Source: Phytophthora colocasiae (taxonomy: Eukaryota > Oomycota > Peronosporomycetes > Peronosporales > Peronosporaceae). From it: a stretch of DNA of 64,000 nucleotides. The notes under the pieces were generated by a model. The model was not told the origin of the DNA and did no database searches. It saw only the letters and a list, made by a program, of their open reading frames with translations. Shown in pieces: positions 37,168 to 47,840 of this stretch. The position numbers and the translations under genes are program-made. The DNA is taken from the NCBI GenBank assembly GCA_018806915.1, contig JAGKQI010000033.1:1-64000 (forward strand), read 5' to 3'. Numbering within the stretch: the first letter of the stretch is position 1; each line of letters begins with the position of its first letter.

Positions 37168-37745
37168 CTTTTTACCAAACAAACATTTTTTTACGCCACC
37201 AAACTTTTTACCACTCCCACCTACCTACAGTACCTGCTTGCTCGTTCCAGGCTCGTTCCAGCGCCCAACTCGAGTCACCGACACGAGGCTAGATAGACCC
37301 TCCTGATTCCGCGGTGTCTTCAGGCGCTGAGGTTATAAGTGGAATACGATTGCAGACCGCGATGTCCGCGACAGAATGGCCGATGCGTCGGGTGCGCCAG
37401 AGCTATATCCACCAGGACACCGATCCATCGAAGACACGTCGCTGGGACGCTGGACAGATACCCACCCCACACCATACCACACCATACGAGGCACACTCGG
37501 TGATCCAGGAAACTGATGCAAGTAGATGTATGTGTCCAATGCATGCTGTAGTTCGAGTCGGTCGGCACGACCTGTGTGGGTGTGTGGTGTGATGTTGTGT
37601 GTGGACACGGTCGTGTGTAAGTGTAAGTGTATGTGTATGTATATGTATTATCTGGCGTGGTTTGGCGTGGTTTGAGCGTATGAGGAGCGTGCTGTGTGGG
37701 TTGGCACAGAGCGCGTCGATTGGCGTGTGGTTTGGGTTTTCATCT

Positions 37746-37817
37746 GGGCGCTTAGCTCAAATGGTAGAGCGCCCGCTTCGCATGCGGGAGGTAGGGGAAT
37801 CGATACCCCAGTGTCCA
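37746..37817 (+). tRNA. tRNA-Ala(CGC), unit 33
   Basis: 72 nt, T-arm GGGGA-ATCGATA-CCCC. T4; next copy at +635. Confidence 0.86.
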
Positions 37818-38380
37818 CTTTTACCAAACAAACATTTTGTACGCCACCAAACTTTTTACCACTCCCACCTACCTACAGTACCTGCTTGCTCGTTCCAGCG
37901 CCCAACTCGAGTCACCGACACGAGGCTAGATAGACCCTCCTGATTCCGCGGTGTCTTCAGGCGCTGAGGTTATAAGTGGAATACGATTGCAGACCGCGAT
38001 GTCCGCGACAGAATGGCCGATGCGTCGGGTGCGCCAGAGCTATATCCACCAGGACACCGATCCATCGAAGACACGTCGCTGGGACGCTGGACAGATACCC
38101 ACCCCACACCATACCACACCATACGAGGCACACTCGGTGATCCAGGAAACTGATGCAAGTAGATGTATGTGTCCAATGCATGCTGTAGTTCGAGTCGGTC
38201 GGCACGACCTGTGTGGGTGTGTGGTGTGATGTTGTGTGGACACGGTCGTGTGTAAGTGTAAGTGTATGTGTATGTATATGTATTATCTGGCGTGGTTTGG
38301 CGTGGTTTGAGCGTATGAGGAGCGTGCTGTGTGGGTTGGCACAGAGCGCGTCGATTGGCGTGTGGTTTGGGTTTTCATCT

Positions 38381-38453
38381 GGGCGCTTAGCTCAAATGGT
38401 AGAGCGCCCGCTTCGCATGCGGGAGGTAGGGGGATCGATACCCCCAGTGTCCA
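38381..38453 (+). tRNA. tRNA-Ala(CGC), unit 34
   Basis: Consensus tRNA with T4; next copy at +638. Confidence 0.94.
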
Positions 38454-39018
38454 CTTTTACCAAACAAACATTTTTTACGCCACCAAACTTTTTACCACTC
38501 CCACCTACCTACAGTACCTGCTTGCTCGTTCCAGCGCCCAACTCGAGTCACCGACACGAGGCTAGATAGACCCTCCTGATTCCGCGGTGTCTTCAGGCGC
38601 TGAGGTTATAAGTGGAATACGATTGCAGACCGCGATGTCCGCGACAGAATGGCCGATGCGTCGGGTGCGCCAGAGCTATATCCACCAGGACACCGATCCA
38701 TCGAAGACACGTCGCTGGGACGCTGGACAGATACCCACCCCACACCATACCACACCATACGAGGCACACTCGGTGATCCAGGAAACTGATGCAAGTAGAT
38801 GTATGTGTCCAATGCATGCTGTAGTTCGAGTCGGTCGGCACGACCTGTGTGGGTGTGTGGTGTGATGTTGTGTGTGGACACGGTCGTGTGTAAGTGTAAG
38901 TGTATGTGTATGTATATGTATTATCTGGCGTGGTTTGGCGTGGTTTGAGCGTATGAGGAGCGTGCTGTGTGGGTTGGCACAGAGCGCGTCGATTGGCGTG
39001 TGGTTTGGGTTTTCATCT

Positions 39019-39089
39019 GGGCGCTTAGCTCAAATGGTAGAGCGCCCGCTTCGCATGCGGGAGGTAGGGGATCGATACCCCAGTGTCCA
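39019..39089 (+). tRNA. tRNA-Ala(CGC), unit 35
   Basis: 71 nt, G4/C4, T4; next copy at +634. Confidence 0.9.
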
Positions 39090-39652
39090 CTTTTACCAAA
39101 CAAACATTTTTTACGCCACCAAACTTTTACCACTCCCACCTACCTACAGTACCTGCTTGCTCGTTCCAGCGCCCAACTCGAGTCACCGACACGAGGCTAG
39201 ATAGACCCTCCTGATTCCGCGGTGTCTTCAGGCGCTGAGGTTATAAGTGGAATACGATTGCAGACCGCGATGTCCGCGACAGAATGGCCGATGCGTCGGG
39301 TGCGCCAGAGCTATATCCACCAGGACACCGATCCATCGAAGACACGTCGCTGGGACGCTGGACAGATACCCACCCCACACCATACCACACCATACGAGGC
39401 ACACTCGGTGATCCAGGAAACTGATGCAAGTAGATGTATGTGTCCAATGCATGCTGTAGTTCGAGTCGGTCGGCACGACCTGTGTGGGTGTGTGGTGTGA
39501 TGTTGTGTGGACACGGTCGTGTGTAAGTGTAAGTGTATGTGTATGTATATGTATTATCTGGCGTGGTTTGGCGTGGTTTGAGCGTATGAGGAGCGTGCTG
39601 TGTGGGTTGGCACAGAGCGCGTCGATTGGCGTGTGGTTTGGAGTTTTCATCT

Positions 39653-39723
39653 GGGCGCTTAGCTCAAATGGTAGAGCGCCCGCTTCGCATGCGGGAGGTA
39701 GGGGATCGATACCCCAGTGTCCA
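39653..39723 (+). tRNA. tRNA-Ala(CGC), unit 36
   Basis: 71 nt, G4/C4, T3 only; 5' flank has GGAGTTTTC and the downstream CTTTTTAC is deleted. Next copy at +628. Confidence 0.89.
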
Positions 39724-40280
39724 CTTTACCAAACAAACATTTTTTACGCCACCAAACCACTCCCACCTACCTACAGTACCTGCTTGCTCGTTCCAGCGCC
39801 CAACTCGAGTCACCGACACGAGGCTAGATAGACCCTCCTGATTCCGCGGTGTCTTCAGGCGCTGAGGTTATAAGTGGAATACGATTGCAGACCGCGATGT
39901 CCGCGACAGAATGGCCGATGCGTCGGGTGCGCCAGAGCTATATCCACCAGGACACCGATCCATCGAAGACACGTCGCTGGGACGCTGGACAGATACCCAC
40001 CCCACACCATACCACACCATACGAGGCACACTCGGTGATCCAGGAAACTGATGCAAGTAGATGTATGTGTCCAATGCATGCTGTAGTTCGAGTCGGTCGG
40101 CACGACCTGTGTGGGTGTGTGGTGTGATGTTGTGTGTGGACACGGTCGTGTGTAAGTGTAAGTGTATGTGTATGTATATGTATTATCTGGCGTGGTTTGG
40201 CGTGGTTTGAGCGTATGAGAAGCGTGCTGTGTGGGTTGGCACAGAGCGCGTCGATTGGCGTGTGGTTTGGGTTTTCATCT

Positions 40281-40353
40281 GGGCGCTTAGCTCAAATGGT
40301 AGAGCGCCCGCTTCGCATGCGGGAGGTAGGGGGATCGATACCCCCAGTGTCCA
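40281..40353 (+). tRNA. tRNA-Ala(CGC), unit 37
   Basis: Consensus tRNA, T5, downstream duplication; a G-to-A change (TGAGAAGC) in the 5' flank. Next copy at +651. Confidence 0.94.
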
Positions 40354-40931
40354 CTTTTTACCAAACAAACATTTTTTTACGCCACCAAACTTTTTACCAC
40401 TCCCACCTACCTACAGTACCTGCTTGCTCGTTCCAGGCTCGTTCCAGCGCCCAACTCGAGTCACCGACACGAGGCTAGATAGACCCTCCTGATTCCGCGG
40501 TGTCTTCAGGCGCTGAGGTTATAAGTGGAATACGATTGCAGACCGCGATGTCCGCGACAGAATGGCCGATGCGTCGGGTGCGCCAGAGCTATATCCACCA
40601 GGACACCGATCCATCGAAGACACGTCGCTGGGACGCTGGACAGATACCCACCCCACACCATACCACACCATACGAGGCACACTCGGTGATCCAGGAAACT
40701 GATGCAAGTAGATGTATGTGTCCAATGCATGCTGTAGTTCGAGTCGGTCGGCACGACCTGTGTGGGTGTGTGGTGTGATGTTGTGTGTGGACACGGTCGT
40801 GTGTAAGTGTAAGTGTATGTGTATGTATATGTATTATCTGGCGTGGTTTGGCGTGGTTTGAGCGTATGAGGAGCGTGCTGTGTGGGTTGGCACAGAGCGC
40901 GTCGATTGGCGTGTGGTTTGGGTTTTCATCT

Positions 40932-41004
40932 GGGCGCTTAGCTCAAATGGTAGAGCGCCCGCTTCGCATGCGGGAGGTAGGGGGATCGATACCCCCAGTG
41001 TCCA
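40932..41004 (+). tRNA. tRNA-Ala(CGC), unit 38
   Basis: Consensus tRNA, T5; the TTTTTACCA block further downstream is deleted. Next copy at +630. Confidence 0.94.
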
Positions 41005-41561
41005 CTTTTTACCAAACAAACATTTTTTTACGCCACCAAACTCCCACCTACCTACAGTACCTGCTTGCTCGTTCCAGCGCCCAACTCGAGTCACCGACAC
41101 GAGGCTAGATAGACCCTCCTGATTCCGCGGTGTCTTCAGGCGCTGAGGTTATAAGTGGAATACGATTGCAGACCGCGATGTCCGCGACAGAATGGCCGAT
41201 GCGTCGGGTGCGCCAGAGCTATATCCACCAGGACACCGATCCATCGAAGACACGTCGCTGGGACGCTGGACAGATACCCACCCCACACCATACCACACCA
41301 TACGAGGCACACTCGGTGATCCAGGAAACTGATGCAAGTAGATGTATGTGTCCAATGCATGCTGTAGTTCGAGTCGGTCGGCACGACCTGTGTGGGTGTG
41401 TGGTGTGATGTTGTGTGTGGACACGGTCGTGTGTAAGTGTAAGTGTATGTGTATGTATATGTATTATCTGGCGTGGTTTGGCGTGGTTTGAGCGTATGAG
41501 GAGCGTGCTGTGTGGGTTGGCACAGAGCGCGTCGATTGGCGTGTGGTTTGGGTTTTCATCT

Positions 41562-41632
41562 GGGCGCTTAGCTCAAATGGTAGAGCGCCCGCTTCGCATG
41601 CGGGAGGTAGGGGATCGATACCCCAGTGTCCA
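41562..41632 (+). tRNA. tRNA-Ala(CGC), unit 39
   Basis: 71 nt, G4/C4, T5, downstream duplication; next copy at +649. Confidence 0.9.
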
Positions 41633-42210
41633 CTTTTTACCAAACAAACATTTTTTTACGCCACCAAACTTTTTACCACTCCCACCTACCTACAGTACCT
41701 GCTTGCTCGTTCCAGGCTCGTTCCAGCGCCCAACTCGAGTCACCGACACGAGGCTAGATAGACCCTCCTGATTCCGCGGTGTCTTCAGGCGCTGAGGTTA
41801 TAAGTGGAATACGATTGCAGACCGCGATGTCCGCGACAGAATGGCCGATGCGTCGGGTGCGCCAGAGCTATATCCACCAGGACACCGATCCATCGAAGAC
41901 ACGTCGCTGGGACGCTGGACAGATACCCACCCCACACCATACCACACCATACGAGGCACACTCGGTGATCCAGGAAACTGATGCAAGTAGATGTATGTGT
42001 CCAATGCATGCTGTAGTTCGAGTCGGTCGGCACGACCTGTGTGGGTGTGTGGTGTGATGTTGTGTGTGGACACGGTCGTGTGTAAGTGTAAGTGTATGTG
42101 TATGTATATGTATTATCTGGCGTGGTTTGGCGTGGTTTGAGCGTATGAGGAGCGTGCTGTGTGGGTTGGCACAGAGCGCGTCGATTGGCGTGTGGTTTGG
42201 GTTTTCATCT

Positions 42211-42283
42211 GGGCGCTTAGCTCAAATGGTAGAGCGCCCGCTTCGCATGCGGGAGGTAGGGGGATCGATACCCCCAGTGTCCA
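42211..42283 (+). tRNA. tRNA-Ala(CGC), unit 40, last before the retrotransposon
   Basis: Consensus tRNA, T5. Its spacer is split by the LTR element 453 bp downstream; without the element the next tRNA would be at +640. Confidence 0.94.
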
Positions 42284-42732
42284 CTTTTTACCAAACAAAC
42301 ATTTTTTTACGCCACCAAACTTTTTACCACTCCCACCTACCTACAGTACCTGCTTGCTCGTTCCAGCGCCCAACTCGAGTCACCGACACGAGGCTAGATA
42401 GACCCTCCTGATTCCGCGGTGTCTTCAGGCGCTGAGGTTATAAGTGGAATACGATTGCAGACCGCGATGTCCGCGACAGAATGGCCGATGCGTCGGGTGC
42501 GCCAGAGCTATATCCACCAGGACACCGATCCATCGAAGACACGTCGCTGGGACGCTGGACAGATACCCACCCCACACCATACCACACCATACGAGGCACA
42601 CTCGGTGATCCAGGAAACTGATGCAAGTAGATGTATGTGTCCAATGCATGCTGTAGTTCGAGTCGGTCGGCACGACCTGTGTGGGTGTGTGGTGTGATGT
42701 TGTGTGTGGACACGGTCGTGTGTAAGTGTAAG

Positions 42733-42736
42733 TGTA
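42733..42736 (+). repeat. Target site duplication (5' copy), TGTA
   Basis: The spacer reads ...GTGTAAGTGTA then the LTR. The same TGTA follows the 3' LTR, and joining the flanks over a single TGTA recreates the normal unit sequence GTGTAAGTGTATGTGTATG. Confidence 0.85.
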
Positions 42737-43649
42737 TGACATGATGTTAATTCCGATTTTCGAGCGACAGGTGGATATTACGTTACGATGTGATTGGTTA
42801 TACTATGGGTTATAAGCGAAAGGGACTTTGGGACGCGGCCGCACCCGTGCGACATCTGTGGAAGATTGTGGATAAACCTTCGCCTGACCGTAAAGGGGCC
42901 CAAAGGACCAGAAGTGTACTTCAGAGTGTGCACAACTCTGAAGGTCAACTACACTCTGTCTGGTCACCGGACTTTCCCCGACGATGAGTGCCTAAGTTCT
43001 GGCGGAAAGTCTCTCAGAAGAACGTATCTCTGAGAGACCTCATCCCGTTACCGTCCAGCGCGACGATGGATGGTTCAAGGATTCACAATATATACCCGCA
43101 GAGACCAAGTATCGCGCGCCGGACGCTGCGCACCCGCGCAACCCTCAAGATCTTCATGTACGTTGAAGCATTAGTGCTCCGTACTCTGGTTTCGTATTCA
43201 AGACTCTGGTATCTCTAACTCTGAGTGACCAAGACTCTGAAAAACCAAGTGATATCGGACTCTGAAAACCAGGATACCAGACTCTGAAACCACCGAAGAT
43301 TCAAGACCATACTGAAACCAAGTGAACCCAAGTTCAAGTCACGCATTCAAGTGATTACTGACCTGCACATCCCCCGTAATGACGTCTCTACCTGTCAACC
43401 CATCGAGATCGGCTGCACAGACTGCATACTGAGACCAAGTCAAAGTACCAGATGTATACAAAGACCAAGAGTACCTGAGATATGAAGACTGACTGCATAA
43501 AGGACGCAAAAGACGACAAGAAGGAGAGAATTACCAGAGATATATGATAGTTATGAGGAAGATAAACGATAAACAGAGTTCAATTTGCTTGCTACTGCAC
43601 AAGTCCGCTTGAGAGGTATCCAAGCCACTGCGTCATCACGTACGTCGTG

Positions 43650-43687
43650 TGATCTCCACCAAATTCAATCCCCTTAGGTGGAGATCA
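43650..43687. promoter_or_regulatory. U3 inverted repeat, 11-bp stem
   Basis: TGATCTCCACC, 16-base loop, GGTGGAGATCA: a perfect palindromic pair. Could be a protein binding site or an RNA hairpin in the 3' end of the genomic transcript. Confidence 0.6.
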
Positions 43688-43865
43688 GGTAACGTAGAGA
43701 CCTGAAAGGACCCGCCTATTCCATATCCTAGTTGGGTCGTTTGTTTTGTCTCTAGCGGTAGCCCATTTCATATTGATCGTTTAGACAGGCTCTGGAAACT
43801 AGACAGTCGTTTTCAGAGTGCAAGGTAGACTGTTATATATAGCTGATTGTATTGGTTTATATCTT

Positions 43866-43882
43866 CCCTCTATATTAGAGGG
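43866..43882. promoter_or_regulatory. U3 inverted repeat, 7-bp stem
   Basis: CCCTCTA-TAT-TAGAGGG, perfect, about 95 bp upstream of the TATA box. Confidence 0.55.
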
Positions 43883-43903
43883 TGGTGCGCGAACGTAAAG
43901 GGA

Positions 43904-43928
43904 TACCAGACAGACCAGGTGTCTGGTA
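43904..43928. promoter_or_regulatory. U3 inverted repeat, 9-bp stem
   Basis: TACCAGACA, loop GACCAGG, TGTCTGGTA; perfect and 46 bp upstream of the TATA box. Confidence 0.6.
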
Positions 43929-43974
43929 GTAAGTCCCTAGTTGACCTGGAGTGTTAGCCCACCGTTCAAGGGCC

Positions 43975-43980
43975 TATAAA
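43975..43980 (+). promoter_or_regulatory. Probable TATA box of the LTR promoter
   Basis: TATAAA within GGCCTATAAAGAATAAG, followed by AT-rich sequence. Position two-thirds into the LTR suits a U3/R boundary around 44005-44015. The start site itself cannot be read from sequence. Confidence 0.5.
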
Positions 43981-44425
43981 GAATAAGAACGGCTGTATAT
44001 ATTTGTATATTTTCGAACTCTGTATATTGGTTGTTTATCTCTGAAAGTCAGGTATCTCGGTTCTGGATTTGTGATATTCAGACACCGAATTCAGACTCTC
44101 TCTGGTATATTAACCGCTTTTCGACCGCCGACTTCCTGGAAAACACTTTGGCTTCCAGAGATTCCGACTCCCGAACGCTCCTGGAAGGATTTCCTGAATA
44201 CCGACACCAGACTCCAAGGGAACCCCAACCTCTCTTCACAACACATTCTCAGACTCCGGCGAGGGTCATATTTCCGAAGACAACGAACCCACGAGGATAC
44301 CGCAAGGTACCACACGCCAACCTACCGTTGTACGGCTCTGAAAACCCTTTTTCAGTAGTCGTATAACTAGGGTTCACTATACGCCCCCTGCTCCGCGACC
44401 AAAGTTTCACCGACTTCGCGACAAC

Positions 44426-44443
44426 TGGTGCGCGAGCCCGGAT
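44426..44443 (+). other. Primer binding site
   Basis: TGGTGCGCGAGCCCGGAT begins two bases after the LTR and starts with TGG, the complement of tRNA CCA. Its complement would be the 3' end of a tRNA ending GCTCGCGCACCA. It does not match the array's tRNA-Ala, whose 3' end would need TGGTGGACACTGG. I cannot name the primer tRNA. Confidence 0.75.
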
Positions 44444-44516
44444 CTTTGGAATCGTGATATCACCGGATTTGAGAGTACAAGAAGAGAAAGTTTCCTGTCA
44501 AGCGTCTATATTCAAG

Positions 44517-47500
44517 ATGGCTACGCCAGGATCTACGAGAGGAGGACGCCGTGGTCGTGGTCGGAGCATTCCGCCACGCCAATCCAAGCGTCTACAAGGT
44601 TTGTCGCCTGAAGAGCAACCAGACTTGGATGCTATCCAGAAGGCGGCCCGCGAGAAGAGGAGAGCTGCGCGAGAGAAGAAGGCAGCTGAGAATGTGAGCG
44701 TCCCAGAACCGGCGGTCGAAGACCAGCCTGCTGAGGAACCAGAAGCTCAAGAGACACCTGCTGTCCCTGGTGAACAAGGTTCTGAAGGCTCGTCAGAAGT
44801 CGAAGCTTCTGGTGACGAGGCGACCACTGCCCGCGAGGGTGGTGATGAGGCGTCTGAGGGAGGCGCCGATATGGTTGAGTCCCCGGAAGTGATCGATCTG
44901 TGTTCAGATTCGGCAACTTCCGACCAGTCCGTGGATGAAGTGAAACCAGAACCCGGACTCTCTGAAGAACATGTTCCACGGTCCCCAAAGTCTGAAGACG
45001 CACCAATGTCTGATGACATGGCGATCAAGTCTGAAGAGTCTCTGAAGACACCGTCTGACGAGTCTGGGAGGGCTGATTCGCTTGACGGGGAACGAGCTCT
45101 GAGGTATGTGCGCCGTGAGTTCCGCCGTTGGAGAGATTTGGACACAGGCAAGGTCGTCCCGCCAAGCATCGAATATATGTGGCCGACGATGAAGCCTAGT
45201 GCTGATGCTTTCCAGAAGGCTGCTGCAGCGACCGGCGACTACATCAAATGGCGATGTTCCTCCGTTTTCCCCGAGGATATGTGGATCTCAGAGTTTCACG
45301 CGAGGCGTCATAGTTTTGGTTGGATCCAAGACCTGTCTTACGTTGAGATTCCGATGAGCACGTTGACAGCACCGGAGTGTGTGGCTGTTCTTCAGACAAT
45401 GTTGTACGAGGCAGGTTTCGAATTCCAGAATCTCCTCCCAACCTGGCCCCAGACGCAGGCGTCAGCCGTCGTTGGGTCTCAAGTGCGCAGTGTGGCGTCC
45501 GAACTTCAGAGTCGACTCGCAGTAGAATTGGTTGAGTGGGCCACAGTGACCGCCAGGTTACAAGTTTGCCGACTCCCAGAAAGCATGAAGCAAGAAGACA
45601 CAGCTGGCAAGAACGAAGCAAACGGTGTATTACCTGACGAAGATGCTGACCTACAAGGACAACGGCTGATCATGCGACTCCGGGTAACCGGACTCCGAGT
45701 GACGCACAGCTCTGATGGTTCCAGCAGTGACGCGCCGCCGCAGTCCAAGCGCTTACAGCAGAGACCGCCGCGCCCACAAATCCCGTCGACACCGTCAGCT
45801 TTATTGACGCCAACGCTGTCTTCATTGCCGCAGTACGAGAGTCGCTCTGATAACACGCGACCGGAGTCTGAAAATCCAATGTCCGAAGATCACAGCATCT
45901 CTCAGACTCAGATGTCGGACGTGCCAATTCCCAGTGTCATTGGGACCTCAGACGACCAGTCGTCGGGTTTCCAGACTTCACGAGGAAGCTCTACGGACTC
46001 ATCCTTGATGTCCATGAGTCGAGGGGCGGCATCACATATGCCGCCGCCCACAGGAAGTCTGGCGTTAATCGCTCAAGGTGTTGATGTAGGAGGAACAGTC
46101 TCTGAAGGCATGGGGATCCAAGTGACGCGAACGCTGTTACCAGTGAAACCAGAGTCCGAGGATGTCGACATGCCGGAAGAGAGACCAGAGGTGCCGGGCG
46201 CGGAGTCTGGAAACCAGGTGTCTGTCAGAAGTTCTTCACGGGAATTCAAACAATTGTCTCCGGAGATTCCGCCTGTATCTGCCTCCACCCGAAGCGAGAG
46301 TCACCAGAGCCACCGCCAAAGTGTGAAGAGTGGAGACCTTCCGAGACCACCGTCCCGACGCTTGAGTTCCATTGCGTCGGGTCGTACGAAGTCTGAAGCT
46401 CGAAGCTCTCAGAGATCAGGGCCTGCCCAGATCGAGTTGAACGTCATGAGGCAACAGCAGGAGTGGCAAAGCCGGATGGAGCAGGCGCAGATGGAGTTCT
46501 TGGCCCGAGAACGCTTGGAGACCATGGAACGCGATCGTCGTCGAGAGCAACGTGACTTGGAGGCAAGACGCGAAATTCAGACGCTCACCGAGCGCTTGTT
46601 GAAGTCGGAGAACGCGAGGCGGGAGGCTGAGAGACGCGCCGACGATGCTGAAGAACGCAGAAGTCTGGTATCTGAAAGCAAGCTCAGGAATCGCAGCGCG
46701 GCAGAGTTGGAAACTCTGAAAACGGAGCTCCAGAACTCTGAAAATCAACGGCTGGAATCAGTGTTTGCTGAACGCTGGCGACAAAGAGAGGCTGAGATTG
46801 AAGCCGAACGTGCGCGTGCGACTGACGAGATGAAACGGGACTGGATTTCTCAAATGGAAGCCTTACAACAGCGAATGAAAGTCATGGAAGCCGAGCGCGA
46901 CAGGGAGAAAGAAAATTCTCAGAACATGCAACGGTTCCAAGCCGGTCAGTTGAGAAACCTTCGAGCAACATTATCCCAAGTTCAAGAAGCGCGAAGGGTC
47001 GGCCACCCTGATTCAGCAACTTCAAACCAAACGTTACAAACAGGCAACCCTGAAGTTGCAGCTATGTATCCAGTATCAGGGTCAGAAATCAGAAGTGACG
47101 CAAGAAGGGTTGGGGTTGAACCCATGTCACATTCACCGGCTCTCAAGACGGAATCTCGAGAGGTTGCAACCTTCCAGCAAGGCACCCCTGCACGAAGCAC
47201 GGGGACGAAGCGAGTGAAGCCTGAGAGGAATGGCGGCGCTACTGCTGCTACGGCCACCCACGTGATTCAAGCGACCTCGGTGACAGAGACCAAGGGCGAT
47301 ACTAGACGTGCGCCTACTCCGAGACGAGATCCGCCGCCGAAAACTGAAGCTAGACGGCCTAATGGAGATCGAAGAGCGTCTCGCAGAGCGAAGCGTCATG
47401 ATAGAGCACCAGACTCTGGTGGAGACTCTGACAATTCAAGCTCAGACTCTGCGAGCTCGTCATCGGAGGACTCAGAGCCAGGTGAAGTGATGAATCTGAC

Positions 47501-47840
47501 GGCAGCAACTCAAGCACAAGCCGGAACCACACTTCTGACGCTAAGGCCGTTCATGAACTCGAACAACCTTGGGGAATTCGACCCCAGAGCTACTCTCAGG
47601 GAACGTGTCCACTGGTGGGAGCGATTTACGAATATGGCTTCTCAAGGAGGTTGGTCGACTAAGACGCGCATCCAGGAACTTAAGTTGAAGCTCCCTGTGT
47701 CTGCGCGAGACTGGTTTAACCAGCTACCCAAAAGTGTGTCCCGTGACTGGAAAGAGCTGTCTTCAGAGTTCAAGAAACGTTATTGCAAAGCTCGGTCATC
47801 GTATTCTGAGAGATACTTCACTATGGCTATGAAAGACTGA
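44517..47840 (+). CDS. gag: Gag, N-terminal part through the capsid-like domain
   Basis: Structural protein of the retrotransposon particle. The start ATG (context CAAGATGG) gives 1,107 codons; the frame opens slightly upstream without another ATG. Residues 6-14 are RG-rich (TRGGRRGRGR), then a long acidic, Ser/Glu-rich stretch, a probably folded region at about 195-365 (RYVRREFRRW...), a second low-complexity stretch, and a long charged coiled coil at about 642-825 (MEQAQMEFLARERLE...). A retrotransposon Gag domain begins near residue 1005 (WWERFTNMA, GGWSTKTRI, ARDWFNQLPK, FKKRYCK) but stops at a TGA after YFTMAMKD, mid-domain. The rest of that domain continues in the +1 frame. Most Ty3 Gags are far shorter, so the ~1,000-residue N-terminal extension is unusual; its function is unknown. 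Confidence 0.88.
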   Translation: MATPGSTRGGRRGRGRSIPPRQSKRLQGLSPEEQPDLDAIQKAAREKRRAAREKKAAENVSVPEPAVEDQPAEEPEAQETPAVPGEQGSEGSSEVEASGDEATTAREGGDEASEGGADMVESPEVIDLCSDSATSDQSVDEVKPEPGLSEEHVPRSPKSEDAPMSDDMAIKSEESLKTPSDESGRADSLDGERALRYVRREFRRWRDLDTGKVVPPSIEYMWPTMKPSADAFQKAAAATGDYIKWRCSSVFPEDMWISEFHARRHSFGWIQDLSYVEIPMSTLTAPECVAVLQTMLYEAGFEFQNLLPTWPQTQASAVVGSQVRSVASELQSRLAVELVEWATVTARLQVCRLPESMKQEDTAGKNEANGVLPDEDADLQGQRLIMRLRVTGLRVTHSSDGSSSDAPPQSKRLQQRPPRPQIPSTPSALLTPTLSSLPQYESRSDNTRPESENPMSEDHSISQTQMSDVPIPSVIGTSDDQSSGFQTSRGSSTDSSLMSMSRGAASHMPPPTGSLALIAQGVDVGGTVSEGMGIQVTRTLLPVKPESEDVDMPEERPEVPGAESGNQVSVRSSSREFKQLSPEIPPVSASTRSESHQSHRQSVKSGDLPRPPSRRLSSIASGRTKSEARSSQRSGPAQIELNVMRQQQEWQSRMEQAQMEFLARERLETMERDRRREQRDLEARREIQTLTERLLKSENARREAERRADDAEERRSLVSESKLRNRSAAELETLKTELQNSENQRLESVFAERWRQREAEIEAERARATDEMKRDWISQMEALQQRMKVMEAERDREKENSQNMQRFQAGQLRNLRATLSQVQEARRVGHPDSATSNQTLQTGNPEVAAMYPVSGSEIRSDARRVGVEPMSHSPALKTESREVATFQQGTPARSTGTKRVKPERNGGATAATATHVIQATSVTETKGDTRRAPTPRRDPPPKTEARRPNGDRRASRRAKRHDRAPDSGGDSDNSSSDSASSSSEDSEPGEVMNLTAATQAQAGTTLLTLRPFMNSNNLGEFDPRATLRERVHWWERFTNMASQGGWSTKTRIQELKLKLPVSARDWFNQLPKSVSRDWKELSSEFKKRYCKARSSYSERYFTMAMKD

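Larger units (their letters stand above)
17167..42736 (+). repeat. Homogeneous ~640-bp tandem array, 40 units
   Basis: Direct head-to-tail repeat with period 628-653 bp. Each unit holds one 70-73-nt tRNA-Ala gene, a T-run, a GC-rich spacer (landmarks: CACGAGGCTAGATAGACCC, GATTCCGCGGTGTCTTCAGG, CATCGAAGACACGTCGCTGG), a CCACACCATACC tract, then a TG-rich tract and a block with GGCGTGGTTT repeated just upstream of the next tRNA. Short perfect hairpins recur, e.g. GGTCG-GCA-CGACC at 17732-17744. Unit-to-unit differences are mainly homopolymer lengths, a short/long CCACACCATACC form, and an 11-bp GCTCGTTCCAG duplication. Spacers (about 560-580 bp each) show no second RNA gene or convincing coding region; the 60-120-codon frames on both strands overlap each other and die with single indels. 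Confidence 0.97.
42737..44423 (+). repeat. 5' LTR, 1,687 bp
   Basis: Starts TGACATGATG, ends CTTCGCGACA. Contains a TATAAA at 43975-43980 and three perfect inverted repeats upstream of it, so U3 is about 1.25 kb and R/U5 the last ~400 bp. Four CTCTGAAAA words lie inside (43235, 43260, 44336, and one on the other strand at 43810). Short open frames within it (e.g. 42790-42987, 44031-44366) have no recognisable product. Confidence 0.95.

Noticed and set aside
17278..42283. CRISPR-like regular repeats
   Set aside because: Period is ~640 bp with a conserved tRNA and conserved spacer; there are no short direct repeats with variable spacers, and the context is eukaryotic.
42790..44366. Open frames inside the LTRs (about 65-111 codons)
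   Set aside because: Short, partly overlapping, no domain, and several begin with GTG or TTG; they lie in U3/R/U5 sequence.
44426..44443. Array tRNA-Ala as primer for the retrotransposon
   Set aside because: The tRNA 3' end would require TGGTGGACACTGG; the PBS reads TGGTGCGCGAGC.
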